This document shows, piece after piece, positions 25,438-34,805 of a stretch of DNA of 64,000 nt (position 1 is the first letter of the stretch; each line of letters begins with the position of its first letter). Position numbers and translations under genes: made by a program. The stretch comes from Hahellaceae bacterium (GTDB lineage Bacteria; Pseudomonadota; Gammaproteobacteria; Pseudomonadales; Oleiphilaceae). The notes beneath the pieces are model-generated. The model worked only from the letters and a program-made list of their open reading frames with translations. It ran no database searches and was not told the DNA's origin. Location: contig JACKOB010000004.1 in assembly GCA_024234575.1 (NCBI GenBank), forward strand, positions 496,001 to 560,000, given 5' to 3'.

Positions 25438-27099
25438 ATGAAAATTCTGGTTGTTGATGATCAGCGAAGTAACCGTGAGCTGCTTAAGTGGATACTAGAA
25501 GATAGTGGGCATCAGTGTGTCGAGGCAGAAAATGGCAAGGTCGCTGTTGATAAGTTTCCTGATGTTAAGCCAGACCTGGTGCTGATGGATGTCATGATGC
25601 CGGTGATGGACGGTTATGAGTCGACCAGGCAAATCAAGAAACTCACGGGGGAAATGTACATCCCGGTCATCTTTTTAACGGCGATGACAGATGATCAGGC
25701 GCTTATTAAGTGCCTTGAGGCTGGTGGAGATGACTTTTTATCAAAGCCCATTGACGAAGTTATTTTACAAGCAAAGATCAAGGCTCATACGCGCACGCAA
25801 GAGTTAAATGAGCAGGTACGGAAAAAGAACGATGAACTCACGTACTTGCACAATCGTTTGCAGCAAGAACACGAGATGGGCGAGCACGTTTTAAGTAACG
25901 CGATGAAAGAAAGCTTTTTTGATGCCCCAAACATCAAACACTTCTTGTCGCCAATGTCGATGTTTAATGGCGACATTCTGCTTGTTACCCCCAAAACATC
26001 TGGTGGTTTGTACATTCTTTTAGGGGATTTTACCGGGCATGGGCTGGCTGCATCGATAGGTGCGATCCCTGTGTCTCAAGTGTTTTTTGCGATGACGCAA
26101 AAGAATTTTCCCGTTAGCGATATAGTTGCCTCCTTAAATAAAACCCTCAACCGCTTTCTCCCAAATCACATGTTTTGTGCGCTAACTCTTTTAGAAATAA
26201 ATCAAAGTGGCACATATTGTTCTGTCTGGTCTGGTGGTTTACCCGATGCATATATTGTCGGACCAGGGGCTGGTATCAAGCAGAAAATTCAATCCCAGAA
26301 TATGCCGCTTGGCGTGCTGGAAGAAGATGAGTTCGAAAGTGATGTTGAATTAATCAAGCTTGATCCAGGAGATAAAATCTTACTTTATACGGATGGCATT
26401 ATTGAAAGCTGCAATGCTGCTGGTGACATGTTTGGCGCTGAGCGGCTCGAAGCGATCCTTAGTAATGCCAGTAAGGACGTAATACAGACAGTTCTGGACA
26501 GATTTCACCTTTTTAAAGGGGAAACAGAGCAGGACGATGACGTATCGATCGTCGAGATAACAGCTGAGCCTACCCCCGATTACTCGTCGCAGGACGAGAG
26601 AATGGATAGGGTGCCTATACCTTGGAAAACAAAAGTAACTTTCGGCCCAAGGGAGTTTAGGGAGATTAGTGATCCTGTCCGTCAGGTTGTTGCGATGTTT
26701 CCAAAAGACTCTGCTTTTGGAGAGCACAAAGACGTTATACATACATTGCTGAAAGAGTTTTATTCAAATGCATTAGAGCATGGGTTGATGTGTCTGGACT
26801 CAAAAATGAAGGCAGAGCTGGATGGTTTCGAAAAGTACTATCAACTAAGAGCCGAGAAGCTGGCGAGTGTCACTGGCACTATAGATATAATTCTGGCCTA
26901 TGAGCCATCGGTTGATCCAGGTGCATTGCGTATTATCGTTAAAGATTCGGGAGATGGGTTTGACCCACAAAGCAGGGAAATTATCGAAAACGATGATATG
27001 AGCTTCGGAAGAGGAATGAACCTTATATCATCTCTTTGCGAGCGTGTTGACTACTATGACAACGGCACTCGCATCGAAGCACTTTATCGGATGAGTTGA
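25438..27099 (+). CDS. Receiver-PP2C phosphatase-kinase switch protein, HsbR-like
   Basis: A 553-residue protein of three parts: receiver domain (1-120) with acidic residues DD at 7-8, phospho-acceptor D51 and K102-type lysine in FLSKPID; a coiled linker; a PP2C/SpoIIE phosphatase (about 160-375) with GDFTGHGLAASIGA and LYTDGIIES; and a C-terminal HATPase anti-sigma kinase (about 400-553) with LKEFYSNALEHGL and IIVKDSGDGFDP. This is the architecture of Pseudomonas HsbR, which sets the phosphorylation state of HsbA. It would link an upstream histidine kinase or phosphotransfer signal to the STAS protein beside it. hptB is not in the window. Confidence 0.88.
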   Translation: MKILVVDDQRSNRELLKWILEDSGHQCVEAENGKVAVDKFPDVKPDLVLMDVMMPVMDGYESTRQIKKLTGEMYIPVIFLTAMTDDQALIKCLEAGGDDFLSKPIDEVILQAKIKAHTRTQELNEQVRKKNDELTYLHNRLQQEHEMGEHVLSNAMKESFFDAPNIKHFLSPMSMFNGDILLVTPKTSGGLYILLGDFTGHGLAASIGAIPVSQVFFAMTQKNFPVSDIVASLNKTLNRFLPNHMFCALTLLEINQSGTYCSVWSGGLPDAYIVGPGAGIKQKIQSQNMPLGVLEEDEFESDVELIKLDPGDKILLYTDGIIESCNAAGDMFGAERLEAILSNASKDVIQTVLDRFHLFKGETEQDDDVSIVEITAEPTPDYSSQDERMDRVPIPWKTKVTFGPREFREISDPVRQVVAMFPKDSAFGEHKDVIHTLLKEFYSNALEHGLMCLDSKMKAELDGFEKYYQLRAEKLASVTGTIDIILAYEPSVDPGALRIIVKDSGDGFDPQSREIIENDDMSFGRGMNLISSLCERVDYYDNGTRIEALYRMS

Positions 27100-27103
27100 C
27101 TCG

Positions 27104-27643
27104 CTATTTTTCGTTACTGTGATAGAACAAATACAAGTCTGTAACAACTTCTGGGATTTGTTCTATCAGTTGTACCATTAAATTCGCATCCTTGTGCAAA
27201 TCTTGCATTTCCAGTTCATCATAAAAATCAGACATGGATATAATTGGAAGCAGGAGTTCGGCAACGGTCTCGTCATCCTTCTCAAACCAGCGATCTTCAT
27301 CCACCAGGTGACCTTCTATAAAACCGGTACACCAGTTAGCAATGGTGTCGTCATCATCCTCATCGGCAAAAGGTAGTGTGATCGTCTCTTCATCTTCCAG
27401 AGCGATTTTAATGGCCTTCTTTAGCTTCTGAATCAGCGCGGCCATATTGCCTGGGCAACTGGTTTTATGCTCTGGGTCGGCGCCAACGGCAATTGACCAG
27501 AGTGTGTCGTTGTCAATTTCATAAGGGGCTACGACACTGGCTGTGACAAGGCCGTGAAACCCATAATAATCCAGCGCAGTTTCTGCATGTTCATCAGAAA
27601 AAAGTACGGATTCAATGGCGTTGATATCTTTTTCATTAAGCAT
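27104..27643 (-). CDS. UPF0149 (YgfB/YecA) family protein
   Basis: A 179-residue acidic, helical protein. The pattern fits UPF0149: LDYYGFHGLVTASVVAPYEI near the N-terminus and the signature IANWCTGFIEGHL in the middle, followed by acidic linkers and a long C-terminal helix. There is no zinc-binding SEC-C tail. Function is not established for most members. It ends 4 bp from the HsbR-like gene's end (convergent) and lies downstream of rne, separated from it by a 13-bp-stem hairpin. Confidence 0.8.
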   Translation of the reverse strand: MLNEKDINAIESVLFSDEHAETALDYYGFHGLVTASVVAPYEIDNDTLWSIAVGADPEHKTSCPGNMAALIQKLKKAIKIALEDEETITLPFADEDDDDTIANWCTGFIEGHLVDEDRWFEKDDETVAELLLPIISMSDFYDELEMQDLHKDANLMVQLIEQIPEVVTDLYLFYHSNEK

Positions 27644-27665
27644 GAGGGGGTACTCGGGCTGAATA

Positions 27666-27694
27666 ACGGATGATCACATTGTGTGATCATCCGT
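27666..27694. terminator. 13-bp-stem hairpin after rne
   Basis: Arms 27666-27678 and 27682-27694 are perfectly complementary over 13 bp, with TTG in the loop. It lies eight bases after the rne stop. No U-run follows on the minus strand, so it may terminate poorly, protect the rne 3' end or be an RNase site before the UPF0149 gene. Confidence 0.55.
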
Positions 27695-27701
27695 AGTTTG
27701 G

Positions 27702-30700
27702 TTATGGCTGTATCTTCGGTGCCTCGGCTGCTCCCTCATTGTGAGTTGCAGGTTTGTCGCTGGGCTTTTTCGGCTCAACGGCTGGAGCTGCACTTTCAAC
27801 GACAGTAGAGCGTGCTTCAGGTTTTTTTTCCTCAGTGGCGGGTTTATCAGCCGCTACCTTTTCTACCGTTGCAACTGGCGGCTCAGTTTTATTTGGGGTC
27901 GCTGTCTTCGCTTCAATGATCTCGGCAGGCATAGACTTAGGAACCACGGCGTCAGTTGTTTTAACTTCGGCGGGGGCGGCCTTTGCCTGTGCTTCTTTCT
28001 TCTCAAGTTCTGCCTTTTTTCTGGCTAATCGAGGGTCATTAGCGGCTCTTCGAGGCTTGCGAGTGGGGCGTGTATTTCTCTCAGGCTTTGGCGCTTCCTC
28101 TTTTGCTTCTTCCGAAGCAGCATGTTCTTTCTTGTCTGAATCGCCTGTTACTCCTTCTTGACGTGAAGTCTTGGAGTGGTGAGGTTTTTCCTGTGGTTTT
28201 GTTTCTGATACGGGCGTTTGTGTATCCGCTGTATCAGTAATTACTTTCTTATAGAGTGATTCGCCAGTTGTTGTTTCTGGTGACGTTTTTGTTGTGACTT
28301 GTTCCTCTGTTACCTTTGACGGCACTTGCTTGGTCGCTTTCGGACTAGCTTCCTGGGGTGTATCAGGTGTCGCACTGGCAGTCGCAGCTATCTCTTTAGC
28401 TGGCGTCACACTTGATGGTGTGATGGTTTCAGCTGTTGGGTGGTTTGCAGAGTCACTGAGTGGCTTTTCCACAGCGCCCTTCAGTACATCCGTACTGTCA
28501 GTGTTCTGGCTCGCGTCGTTTTGCTGCTCTTGACGTTCGTTACGCTGACGTGGTGGGCGACGGTTGCGATTCTGTGGTCTGCCATCACTTTTTCTCTCAG
28601 TGCTATTATCATCCTGCCCGGTGGCTTCAGTGTTTTTCACTTGCGGTCGGCTTCGATCTCTTTTAGGTCGTTTAGAGTCCGCATTAAAATCCGCTGGAGC
28701 CAGATCTTTTTGGTTAGGGTTTTTTCCACCACGATTCGTCGGCTTGTTGTCGCGTCTGTTGCGGTTCTCGGAACGAGATTCATCACGACCGTTATTATCA
28801 CTTCTGCTATCTTTGGCATCAGTGTTAGTGTTTCTGTTGGGTTGTGATGTTTGGCCGCCGGATGCTTTTCGCTCTGCTCCCCGGTTATTGCGGCTATCAT
28901 TACGCCCCTCGTTACGGCTTTCGCTTCTGTTTTCGTTGTTACGGGGGCGCTGGTTGCTTGCCCGTTCGGGACGACGACTACGGCTTTCTGGTCGGCTTTC
29001 CTGGTTTCGGCTCGTTGCTGGTTTTGTGGCTGAAGATTCTTTATTTTCTTTGCTGGATTCAGAAAACAGCGCCTTAACCTTGTCAGCAATACGCTTCAAG
29101 AGACCCTTCTTTTCGGCATCCGTTGTTGTTTGCTGAGCGACAGGCGCGGGTACGTTAGGGGCAAGCGTCTTAACCGCCGCTTCTTCTCTGACCACTTCCT
29201 TGGTCAGTATAATCTCATGATCAGCAACCTTTACGTCAGTCGGCTCGATCTCATAGCTGGAACCATCACTAACATTATCGTCTTCACGAAGCCTGATAAC
29301 TTCGTATTGAGGTGTTTCAAGTGCAGGCGAAGGAATGATAAGGATGCGTACCTTGTTTTCTTTTTCAATTTCTGCAACCTGTGCTCTTTTTTCATTAAGC
29401 AGGAACGTCGCGACCGGGACTGGAACTATGGCGCGAACTTCACCAGTTTTGTCTTTAGAAGCTTCTTCGTACATTAATCGCATTATTGACAGCGCTAAAG
29501 ATTCAATGGTTCGAATACTGCCTTGGCCGCTGCAACGAGGACAGATCTCTGTTCTCGTTTCTTCTAATGACGGGCGCAGGCGCTGGCGTGACATCTCAAG
29601 CAGACCGAATTTAGAAATTTTGCCCACTTGAATGCGTGCACGATCCAGTTCCAAAGCCTGCTTGACCCGATTCTCCACGTCACGCTGGTTTTTCTGGGGG
29701 GTCATATCAATAAAATCGATAACAATCAGGCCGCCGATGTCTCGCAGACGTAGCTGTCTGGCAATTTCATCTGCCGCTTCGAGGTTGGTTTGCAGTGCCG
29801 TTTCTTCTATGTCACTGCCCTTCGTGGCGCGTGCGGAGTTGATGTCGATAGAGACAAGTGCTTCTGTTGGGTCGATAACAATAGAGCCACCGGAAGGGAG
29901 CTTCACTTCACGTTGAAAAGCGGTCTCAATCTGCGCTTCAATTTGATAGCGACTAAATAACGGAATCTCATCGTCGTATAGTTTTATCTTATTCTCATAA
30001 GATGGCATCACGCTTTGTACAAAGTTCAGCACGTCTTCGTGAATTAACGGAGAGTCAACGAGAACTTCGCCGATATCCTGGCGTAAGTAATCCCGCACTG
30101 CACGGATAATAACGTTACTTTCTTGATAGATCAGAAAAGGAGCTGATCTGCTTTGTGAGGCGTGGTCGATAGACTCCCAGAATTGCACGAGGTAATCCAA
30201 ATCCCATTGCAGTTCTTCTGCTGTTCTGCCAACCCCCGCCGTTCTGACAATAACCCCCATATTCTTAGGGGACTTAAGGCCAGACATCGCATCTTTAAGC
30301 TGGTTTCTTTCGTCACCCTCAATGCGGCGTGATATGCCGCCAGCTCTAGGGTTGTTAGGCATCAGGACGAGATATCTGCCTGCCAGACTAATAAATGTCG
30401 TCAGCGCTGCCCCCTTATTGCCGCGCTCTTCTTTGTCAACCTGAACGATGACTTCGCGGCCTTCTTTCAGTACTTCTTTAATATTGATCTTGCCGCTGAT
30501 TTGCGAGGGGGATGTGTTGAAATATTCTTTACTGATTTCTTTGAGGGGTAAAAATCCGTGCCTTTCAGCGCCGTAGTCGACGAAGGCTGCTTCAAGGCTG
30601 GGTTCTATACGCGTAATTTTGCCTTTATAAATGTTTGCCTTTTTTTGTTGGTTGGTGCCTGATTCGATGTCAAGATCGTATAGTTTCTGACCATCAACTA

Positions 30701-30752
30701 ATGCGACTCGCAACTCCTCTGCATGGGTTGCGTTAATCAACATTCTCTTCAT
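27702..30752 (-). CDS. rne: Ribonuclease E
   Basis: A 1016-residue endoribonuclease and degradosome scaffold. The catalytic half (1-520) has the [20 protein letters not shown] start, an S1 domain (about 38-120, [20 protein letters not shown]), the DNase I-like site with [15 protein letters not shown] and [11 protein letters not shown] carrying the two metal aspartates, and the zinc-link CPRCSGQG. The C-terminal half is low-complexity: an Arg/Asn-rich RNA-binding stretch (about 600-760) then Thr/Pro/Glu/Lys repeats where partner sites would lie. Many long open frames on the opposite strand here are shadows of this biased region. It is divergent from rluC, as in many gammaproteobacteria. Confidence 0.97.
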   Translation of the reverse strand: MKRMLINATHAEELRVALVDGQKLYDLDIESGTNQQKKANIYKGKITRIEPSLEAAFVDYGAERHGFLPLKEISKEYFNTSPSQISGKINIKEVLKEGREVIVQVDKEERGNKGAALTTFISLAGRYLVLMPNNPRAGGISRRIEGDERNQLKDAMSGLKSPKNMGVIVRTAGVGRTAEELQWDLDYLVQFWESIDHASQSRSAPFLIYQESNVIIRAVRDYLRQDIGEVLVDSPLIHEDVLNFVQSVMPSYENKIKLYDDEIPLFSRYQIEAQIETAFQREVKLPSGGSIVIDPTEALVSIDINSARATKGSDIEETALQTNLEAADEIARQLRLRDIGGLIVIDFIDMTPQKNQRDVENRVKQALELDRARIQVGKISKFGLLEMSRQRLRPSLEETRTEICPRCSGQGSIRTIESLALSIMRLMYEEASKDKTGEVRAIVPVPVATFLLNEKRAQVAEIEKENKVRILIIPSPALETPQYEVIRLREDDNVSDGSSYEIEPTDVKVADHEIILTKEVVREEAAVKTLAPNVPAPVAQQTTTDAEKKGLLKRIADKVKALFSESSKENKESSATKPATSRNQESRPESRSRRPERASNQRPRNNENRSESRNEGRNDSRNNRGAERKASGGQTSQPNRNTNTDAKDSRSDNNGRDESRSENRNRRDNKPTNRGGKNPNQKDLAPADFNADSKRPKRDRSRPQVKNTEATGQDDNSTERKSDGRPQNRNRRPPRQRNERQEQQNDASQNTDSTDVLKGAVEKPLSDSANHPTAETITPSSVTPAKEIAATASATPDTPQEASPKATKQVPSKVTEEQVTTKTSPETTTGESLYKKVITDTADTQTPVSETKPQEKPHHSKTSRQEGVTGDSDKKEHAASEEAKEEAPKPERNTRPTRKPRRAANDPRLARKKAELEKKEAQAKAAPAEVKTTDAVVPKSMPAEIIEAKTATPNKTEPPVATVEKVAADKPATEEKKPEARSTVVESAAPAVEPKKPSDKPATHNEGAAEAPKIQP

Positions 30753-31320
30753 TTAATATCCATTTCCGATACAAGCGAAGAACCATCGATTGGACGTTGG
30801 GCAGGGTGAACACTAACGAATGGCGTGTTTAATTGATATAAAAACAGCGGGACAGGAACCCTGATACAGAGTTTCCTGTAGTTTAAAGCTACCTAATTGC
30901 GTAACTTAATTGCCATATAAAACTAATTAGTTATTGTTTACCAATGCTCGGCAGGACTTACTCGGTCTTAGGTCAAAAGTGCTGACTGCCGAAGTGAATG
31001 CTGCCTAAAATATCCTAATCAAACTTGTTCTTCGCGGATTTTATTTATCTTCCCTACTGGGAAGGCCTCGTATTTGTCGAGTTATCGATAGCGTCTAAAA
31101 CAGGCTTCCGAAACCGACGTAAAATAAACCGCTGGTGTGCCAAATATCTGCTGTCCCCTTCGCACTTGTAACTAGTGCATGGATTACCATGTTTCCCGTC
31201 TTTTTTCCTGTTAGAATTGGGCAAATTGGCACACCTTTGGAATATAACAGCATTTCTATGGTGCGGCAAATCACAAATTTAATATTTAGCTGGCTAATGT
31301 AGTCTAGGAGATTTTTGTTA
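30753..31320. other. Long rne-rluC divergent intergenic region
   Basis: About 570 bp without a supported gene; a 71-codon minus-strand frame (31054-31269) looks spurious. It must hold the promoters of rne and rluC and probably a long rne leader, by which RNase E controls its own mRNA in E. coli. One hairpin is clear: ACAGGAA (30852-30858) with TTCCTGT (30873-30879). Specific promoter boxes could not be assigned with confidence. Confidence 0.5.
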
Positions 31321-32298
31321 GTGAAAATTCATTCAGCTGTCCAGATGGTAAGTATTTCTGAAGATCAGGCTGGGCAACGAATAGATAACTTTCTATTGGC
31401 TCTGTTAAAAGGTGTTCCCAAAACACGCATTTATAAAATGGTGCGAAAAGGAGAGGTGCGGATTAATAAAGGTCGCTGCAAACCCGAATATAAACTGCAG
31501 GAAGGGGATGAGGTTCGTGTACCACCGGTGCACACCGATGTCAGTGGGCAGGAAAAGATACAGCCAGGAACACGGCAGCAAGACATGCTGGATAGCGCAA
31601 TCTTATTTGAAGATGAGAACTTGATTGTGCTAAATAAACCGGCTGGGTTTGCCGTTCATGGCGGCAGCGGGCTCAGTTTCGGTGTGATTGAAATACTTCG
31701 CTCTATGCGCAAGGAGCATGACTTTTTAGAATTGGTGCACCGTTTAGATCGAGACACTTCGGGGTGTCTGCTTATCGCTAAGAATCGTAAGACGCTGCGC
31801 TGGCTGCATGCGTGCTTGCGCGATGACAGAATGAACAAAGTCTATCATGCAGCTGTTTTCGGGCGCTGGCCAAATCATAAAAAAATGATTGATGCACCAC
31901 TTAAGAAGAATGAACTTAAATCTGGTGAGCGAGTGGTCAAGGTTGATCAGGAGGGTAAAGAGTCTCAGACCAAGATTCGGGTGTTGGGGGTGGCAAAGGG
32001 ATTTTCACTGATAGAAGCCAAACCAATTACCGGGCGAACCCACCAGATACGTGTGCATTGCATGCATGGTGGGCATGCGATTATCGGTGATGAGAAATAC
32101 GCGACAAGTGATGAGTTGGAGTGTTTTAAAGCAAGCTACGGGAAGCCTCGGTTAATGTTGCACGCCGCAAAAATAGAGTTTCCAATGATGAATAGTGAAA
32201 AGAAAGTTAGTTTTAGTGCAGAATATGATGGTCAGTTCAGTGCCGTGCTGAGCTCTCTGGGTCTTGCTGATGAAAAGGGCAGAGCAATTGATGTGTAA
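31321..32298 (+). CDS. rluC: 23S rRNA pseudouridine synthase RluC
   Basis: A 325-residue enzyme expected to make pseudouridines 955, 2504 and 2580 of 23S rRNA. The N-terminal S4 domain reads QRIDNFLLALLKGVPKTRIY and RKGEVRINKGR. The catalytic motif is LVHRLDRDTSG with the essential aspartate, and ITGRTHQIRVH lies near the end. GTG at 31321 follows AGGAG by ten bases; a TTG two codons earlier is the other choice. The next gene overlaps its stop by eight bases, so translation is coupled. Confidence 0.95.
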   Translation: MKIHSAVQMVSISEDQAGQRIDNFLLALLKGVPKTRIYKMVRKGEVRINKGRCKPEYKLQEGDEVRVPPVHTDVSGQEKIQPGTRQQDMLDSAILFEDENLIVLNKPAGFAVHGGSGLSFGVIEILRSMRKEHDFLELVHRLDRDTSGCLLIAKNRKTLRWLHACLRDDRMNKVYHAAVFGRWPNHKKMIDAPLKKNELKSGERVVKVDQEGKESQTKIRVLGVAKGFSLIEAKPITGRTHQIRVHCMHGGHAIIGDEKYATSDELECFKASYGKPRLMLHAAKIEFPMMNSEKKVSFSAEYDGQFSAVLSSLGLADEKGRAIDV

Positions 32299-32947
32299 TC
32301 TGTCAGAGGCCCGGCTCGTAATATTTGATTGGGACGGTACTCTTGTAGATTCAGAAGAGCATATTGTGAAAAGCCTTGAGATAACATCTCGGGTGATGGG
32401 GCTGCACGCTTTGTCACGACATCAATATCGCGATGTAATTGGGCTTGGTATGCCAGAAGTTGTCGCTCGTTTGTATCCTGATAAGAGTATTGATGTGGCC
32501 GTTTTTCGAAGACATTATTCAGACGCTTTTTCGAAGCATGCACATTTAGGAAATCGGTTTTTTGAGGGGGCTCTAGAATTAGTCGAGTTGTTGTCATCCA
32601 TGGGGGTGCTGGTGGCGGTGGCTACTGGTAAAAGTCGAAAGGGGCTTGCTCAAGCGCTGCAGCGTCATGGTTTAATTGGAAAGTTTCATTACACCAGGTG
32701 TGCGGATGAGTCGAAATCCAAACCCGATCCGATGATGTTGTTCGAGATATTGGATCATCTCAAAGTTAAGGCTCGAGATGCGGTGATGGTCGGAGATACG
32801 CGATATGATATGGAGATGGCCAAGAATGCAGGTGTGGCATCGATAGGGGTTTCTTTCGGGGTGCACTCTAAGGATGATCTGGGGTGTTATAGTCCGTTGT
32901 TGGTGGTTGACTCTTTTGCAGAGTTGTCTAAACAGTTTGTCGGTTAA
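32291..32947 (+). CDS. HAD-superfamily phosphatase
   Basis: A 218-residue haloacid dehalogenase-type hydrolase with all four motifs: FDWDGTLVDS (nucleophile and acid/base aspartates), VAVATGKSRKG, the lysine in KSKPDPMML, and MVGDTRYDMEMAKNAG. The helical cap lies between motifs I and II, as in phosphoglycolate phosphatases. The substrate is not known. The ATG at 32291 overlaps the rluC stop, the usual arrangement for this conserved neighbour; an earlier ATG at 32270 is possible. The context rne-rluC-HAD-sppA is conserved in Pseudomonas. Confidence 0.9.
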   Translation: MCNLSEARLVIFDWDGTLVDSEEHIVKSLEITSRVMGLHALSRHQYRDVIGLGMPEVVARLYPDKSIDVAVFRRHYSDAFSKHAHLGNRFFEGALELVELLSSMGVLVAVATGKSRKGLAQALQRHGLIGKFHYTRCADESKSKPDPMMLFEILDHLKVKARDAVMVGDTRYDMEMAKNAGVASIGVSFGVHSKDDLGCYSPLLVVDSFAELSKQFVG

Positions 32948-32969
32948 ATTAAGTTCATGAGGATGCATT

Positions 32970-33959
32970 TTGAGTAACTGGGAAGAAGTACCAGAGAGCA
33001 GGGCAGAGCAGAGGGCAGGCTCGGGCACGAAAGAATGGAAACTGATCGAAAAAATGGTCTCGACACTTGGAGCGGAGCAGAGGCGATCCAGGCGTTGGGG
33101 TATATTCTTTAAACTGTTGACCTTTGTATATTTGTTTGTGCTGGCCGTATTGTTTTCTGGGCGGTGGCAAACAGGCAGCGGAGCGGCAGATTATGGCGTG
33201 CATACCGCCGCTGTCGATGTCTATGGAGTCATTGCAGATAAAGAGGACGCCTCTGCCGAGGTTATTTTAGAATCTTTGCAAGACGCATTTCAGGACGAAG
33301 GTAGTGTTGCTGTAATGTTGCGTATTAATAGTCCGGGGGGTTCGCCAGTGCAGGCGGGCTATGTTTATGACGAAATTAAGCGCTTAAGAGGACTTTATCC
33401 AGAAAAGAAAGTATATGCCGTTATTTCGGATATTGGCGCATCCGGGGCTTACTATATCGCTGCAGCTGCCGATGAAATATACGCAGATAAGGCCAGCTTG
33501 GTTGGCTCTATCGGTGTGACTGCATCCGGCTTTGGCTTTGTGGATACTTTGGAGAAGCTGGGTATAGAAAGGAGGGTGTACACTGCGGGTGAGCATAAAT
33601 CTTTCCTTGATCCATTCTCTCCTGAAAAACCGAAAGAAGTCGAGTTTTGGCGCTCGGTCCTAGACAACACGCATCAGCAATTTATAAATCAGGTGCGGAT
33701 GGGGCGTGGTGACAGGCTTAAAGAGGATGATCGCATGTACTCTGGTTTGATTTGGAGTGGAGAGCAGGCGCTTGATCTTGGTCTAATAGATGGTCTTGGG
33801 GCGCCGGAGTTTGTTGCGAGAGAGATTGTTGGGGCAGAAAAAATCGTGAATTACACTATACAAGAAGACCCATTCCAGCGTTTTGCTAAAAGTTTGGGTG
33901 CTAGTATGGGGGCTTCTTTGCATTCGTTGTTAATGACTAATCAGGTGAGTCTTCAGTAG
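32970..33959 (+). CDS. sppA: Signal peptide peptidase SppA-type S49 protease
   Basis: A 329-residue single-domain S49 protease anchored by one transmembrane segment (about 43-63, WGIFFKLLTFVYLFVLAVLF). The active-site serine is in ISDIGASGAYYIA and the lysine base in GEHKSFLDPFSPE. RINSPGGSPVQAG is the conserved oxyanion-region strand. It trims signal peptides left in the membrane. The start is TTG, supported by GAGGA six bases upstream; the nearby ATG at 32963 is out of frame. Confidence 0.93.
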   Translation: MSNWEEVPESRAEQRAGSGTKEWKLIEKMVSTLGAEQRRSRRWGIFFKLLTFVYLFVLAVLFSGRWQTGSGAADYGVHTAAVDVYGVIADKEDASAEVILESLQDAFQDEGSVAVMLRINSPGGSPVQAGYVYDEIKRLRGLYPEKKVYAVISDIGASGAYYIAAAADEIYADKASLVGSIGVTASGFGFVDTLEKLGIERRVYTAGEHKSFLDPFSPEKPKEVEFWRSVLDNTHQQFINQVRMGRGDRLKEDDRMYSGLIWSGEQALDLGLIDGLGAPEFVAREIVGAEKIVNYTIQEDPFQRFAKSLGASMGASLHSLLMTNQVSLQ

Positions 33960-33989
33960 TTAGTGGGGAAGTCTCAAGCAGGTATTGAT

Positions 33990-34586
33990 CTACCATGTTA
34001 ATGGGTCAATACCTTCGACTGCGAGCATTTCGGTGAGGGCTATAAGCGGAAGTCCAATTAGGGCGTTGGGGTCACGACCCTCAATTGCTTTAAACAGGCT
34101 AATGCCTAAAGATTCACATTTAAAGCTTCCAGCACAGTCGAGCGGGTTATCTTTGGTGATATAGGACTGTATTTGTTCTGCTGAAAGCTCTCTAAAAGCA
34201 ACGGTCGTTGTTTCTGTAATGGTTTGGATGTTGTTGGTTTTAGAGTTGTAAAGCGTAAGGCCTGTGTAAAACATGGCGGTCTTGCCACTTAAACTGCTTA
34301 GCTGTGTATTCGCGGCTTCAATGGTGTGTGGCTTGGTAAGTAAGTCCCCAGCGCTATTGGTTGCTGCTTGGTCAGAGCCAATGATAAGGTGGTCGTTATA
34401 TTTCCGGCCAACGGTTAATGCTTTTTCGATTGATAACCGTTGTACATAGTCGGTCAGGGGTTCGCCCGGTTTTCTTTTTTCATCAATGTCCGGGCTGGCA
34501 TATTCAAAGGGGATGCCTAGCTTGGCTAAGAGAGTGCGGCGATAGAATGAACCTGACGCCAGGATCAAGTTGTTTTTTTTGTCCAT
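33990..34586 (-). CDS. yceF: Maf-family nucleotide pyrophosphatase YceF
   Basis: A 198-residue Maf protein: ILASGSFYRRTLLAKLGIPF at the N-terminus, EKRKPGEP, then IIGSDQAA and TKPHTIEAA. The YceF branch hydrolyses N7-methyl-GTP; YhdE-type Maf acts on dTTP/UTP. The SDQ form of the catalytic aspartate motif and the CAGSFKCESLGI segment favour YceF, as does the position opposite yceD-rpmF. It is the only minus-strand gene in this otherwise plus-strand cluster. Confidence 0.9.
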   Translation of the reverse strand: MDKKNNLILASGSFYRRTLLAKLGIPFEYASPDIDEKRKPGEPLTDYVQRLSIEKALTVGRKYNDHLIIGSDQAATNSAGDLLTKPHTIEAANTQLSSLSGKTAMFYTGLTLYNSKTNNIQTITETTTVAFRELSAEQIQSYITKDNPLDCAGSFKCESLGISLFKAIEGRDPNALIGLPLIALTEMLAVEGIDPLTW

Positions 34587-34767
34587 AGCTTCTTTTTATA
34601 CCTTTTATAAGAGTTGGCTGGATGTTGGTGTAATGGTGTGTTTTAAATGCATGATTCCGGGAGTAAAGCTCTAAGTAAGTTAGTTGCTGAAAATATTGCT
34701 TATGCGGTTGGTTGTTTCTGCCCTGTAAGCCATACTGTGTCTGCAGTGTAATAAAGATTTAAAGTCT

Positions 34768-34796
34768 TTGACAAACTTAAGAATCCTCCCTAGAAT
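34768..34796 (+). promoter_or_regulatory. Sigma-70 promoter of yceD-rpmF-plsX
   Basis: TTGACA (34768-34773), 17 bases, TAGAAT (34791-34796): perfect -35, one mismatch in -10, ideal spacing. The start point would fall near 34803, only two or three bases before the yceD ATG at 34806. Confidence 0.8.
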
Positions 34797-34805
34797 TGCG
34801 CGCTT

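Noticed and set aside
28444..29916. Several long open frames on the plus strand opposite rne
   Set aside because: They are shadows of the Arg/Ser/Thr/Glu-biased RNase E sequence, with low-complexity products and no ribosome sites.
31054..31269. 71-codon minus-strand frame in the rne-rluC gap
   Set aside because: The product is not protein-like and it lies in the expected leader/promoter region.
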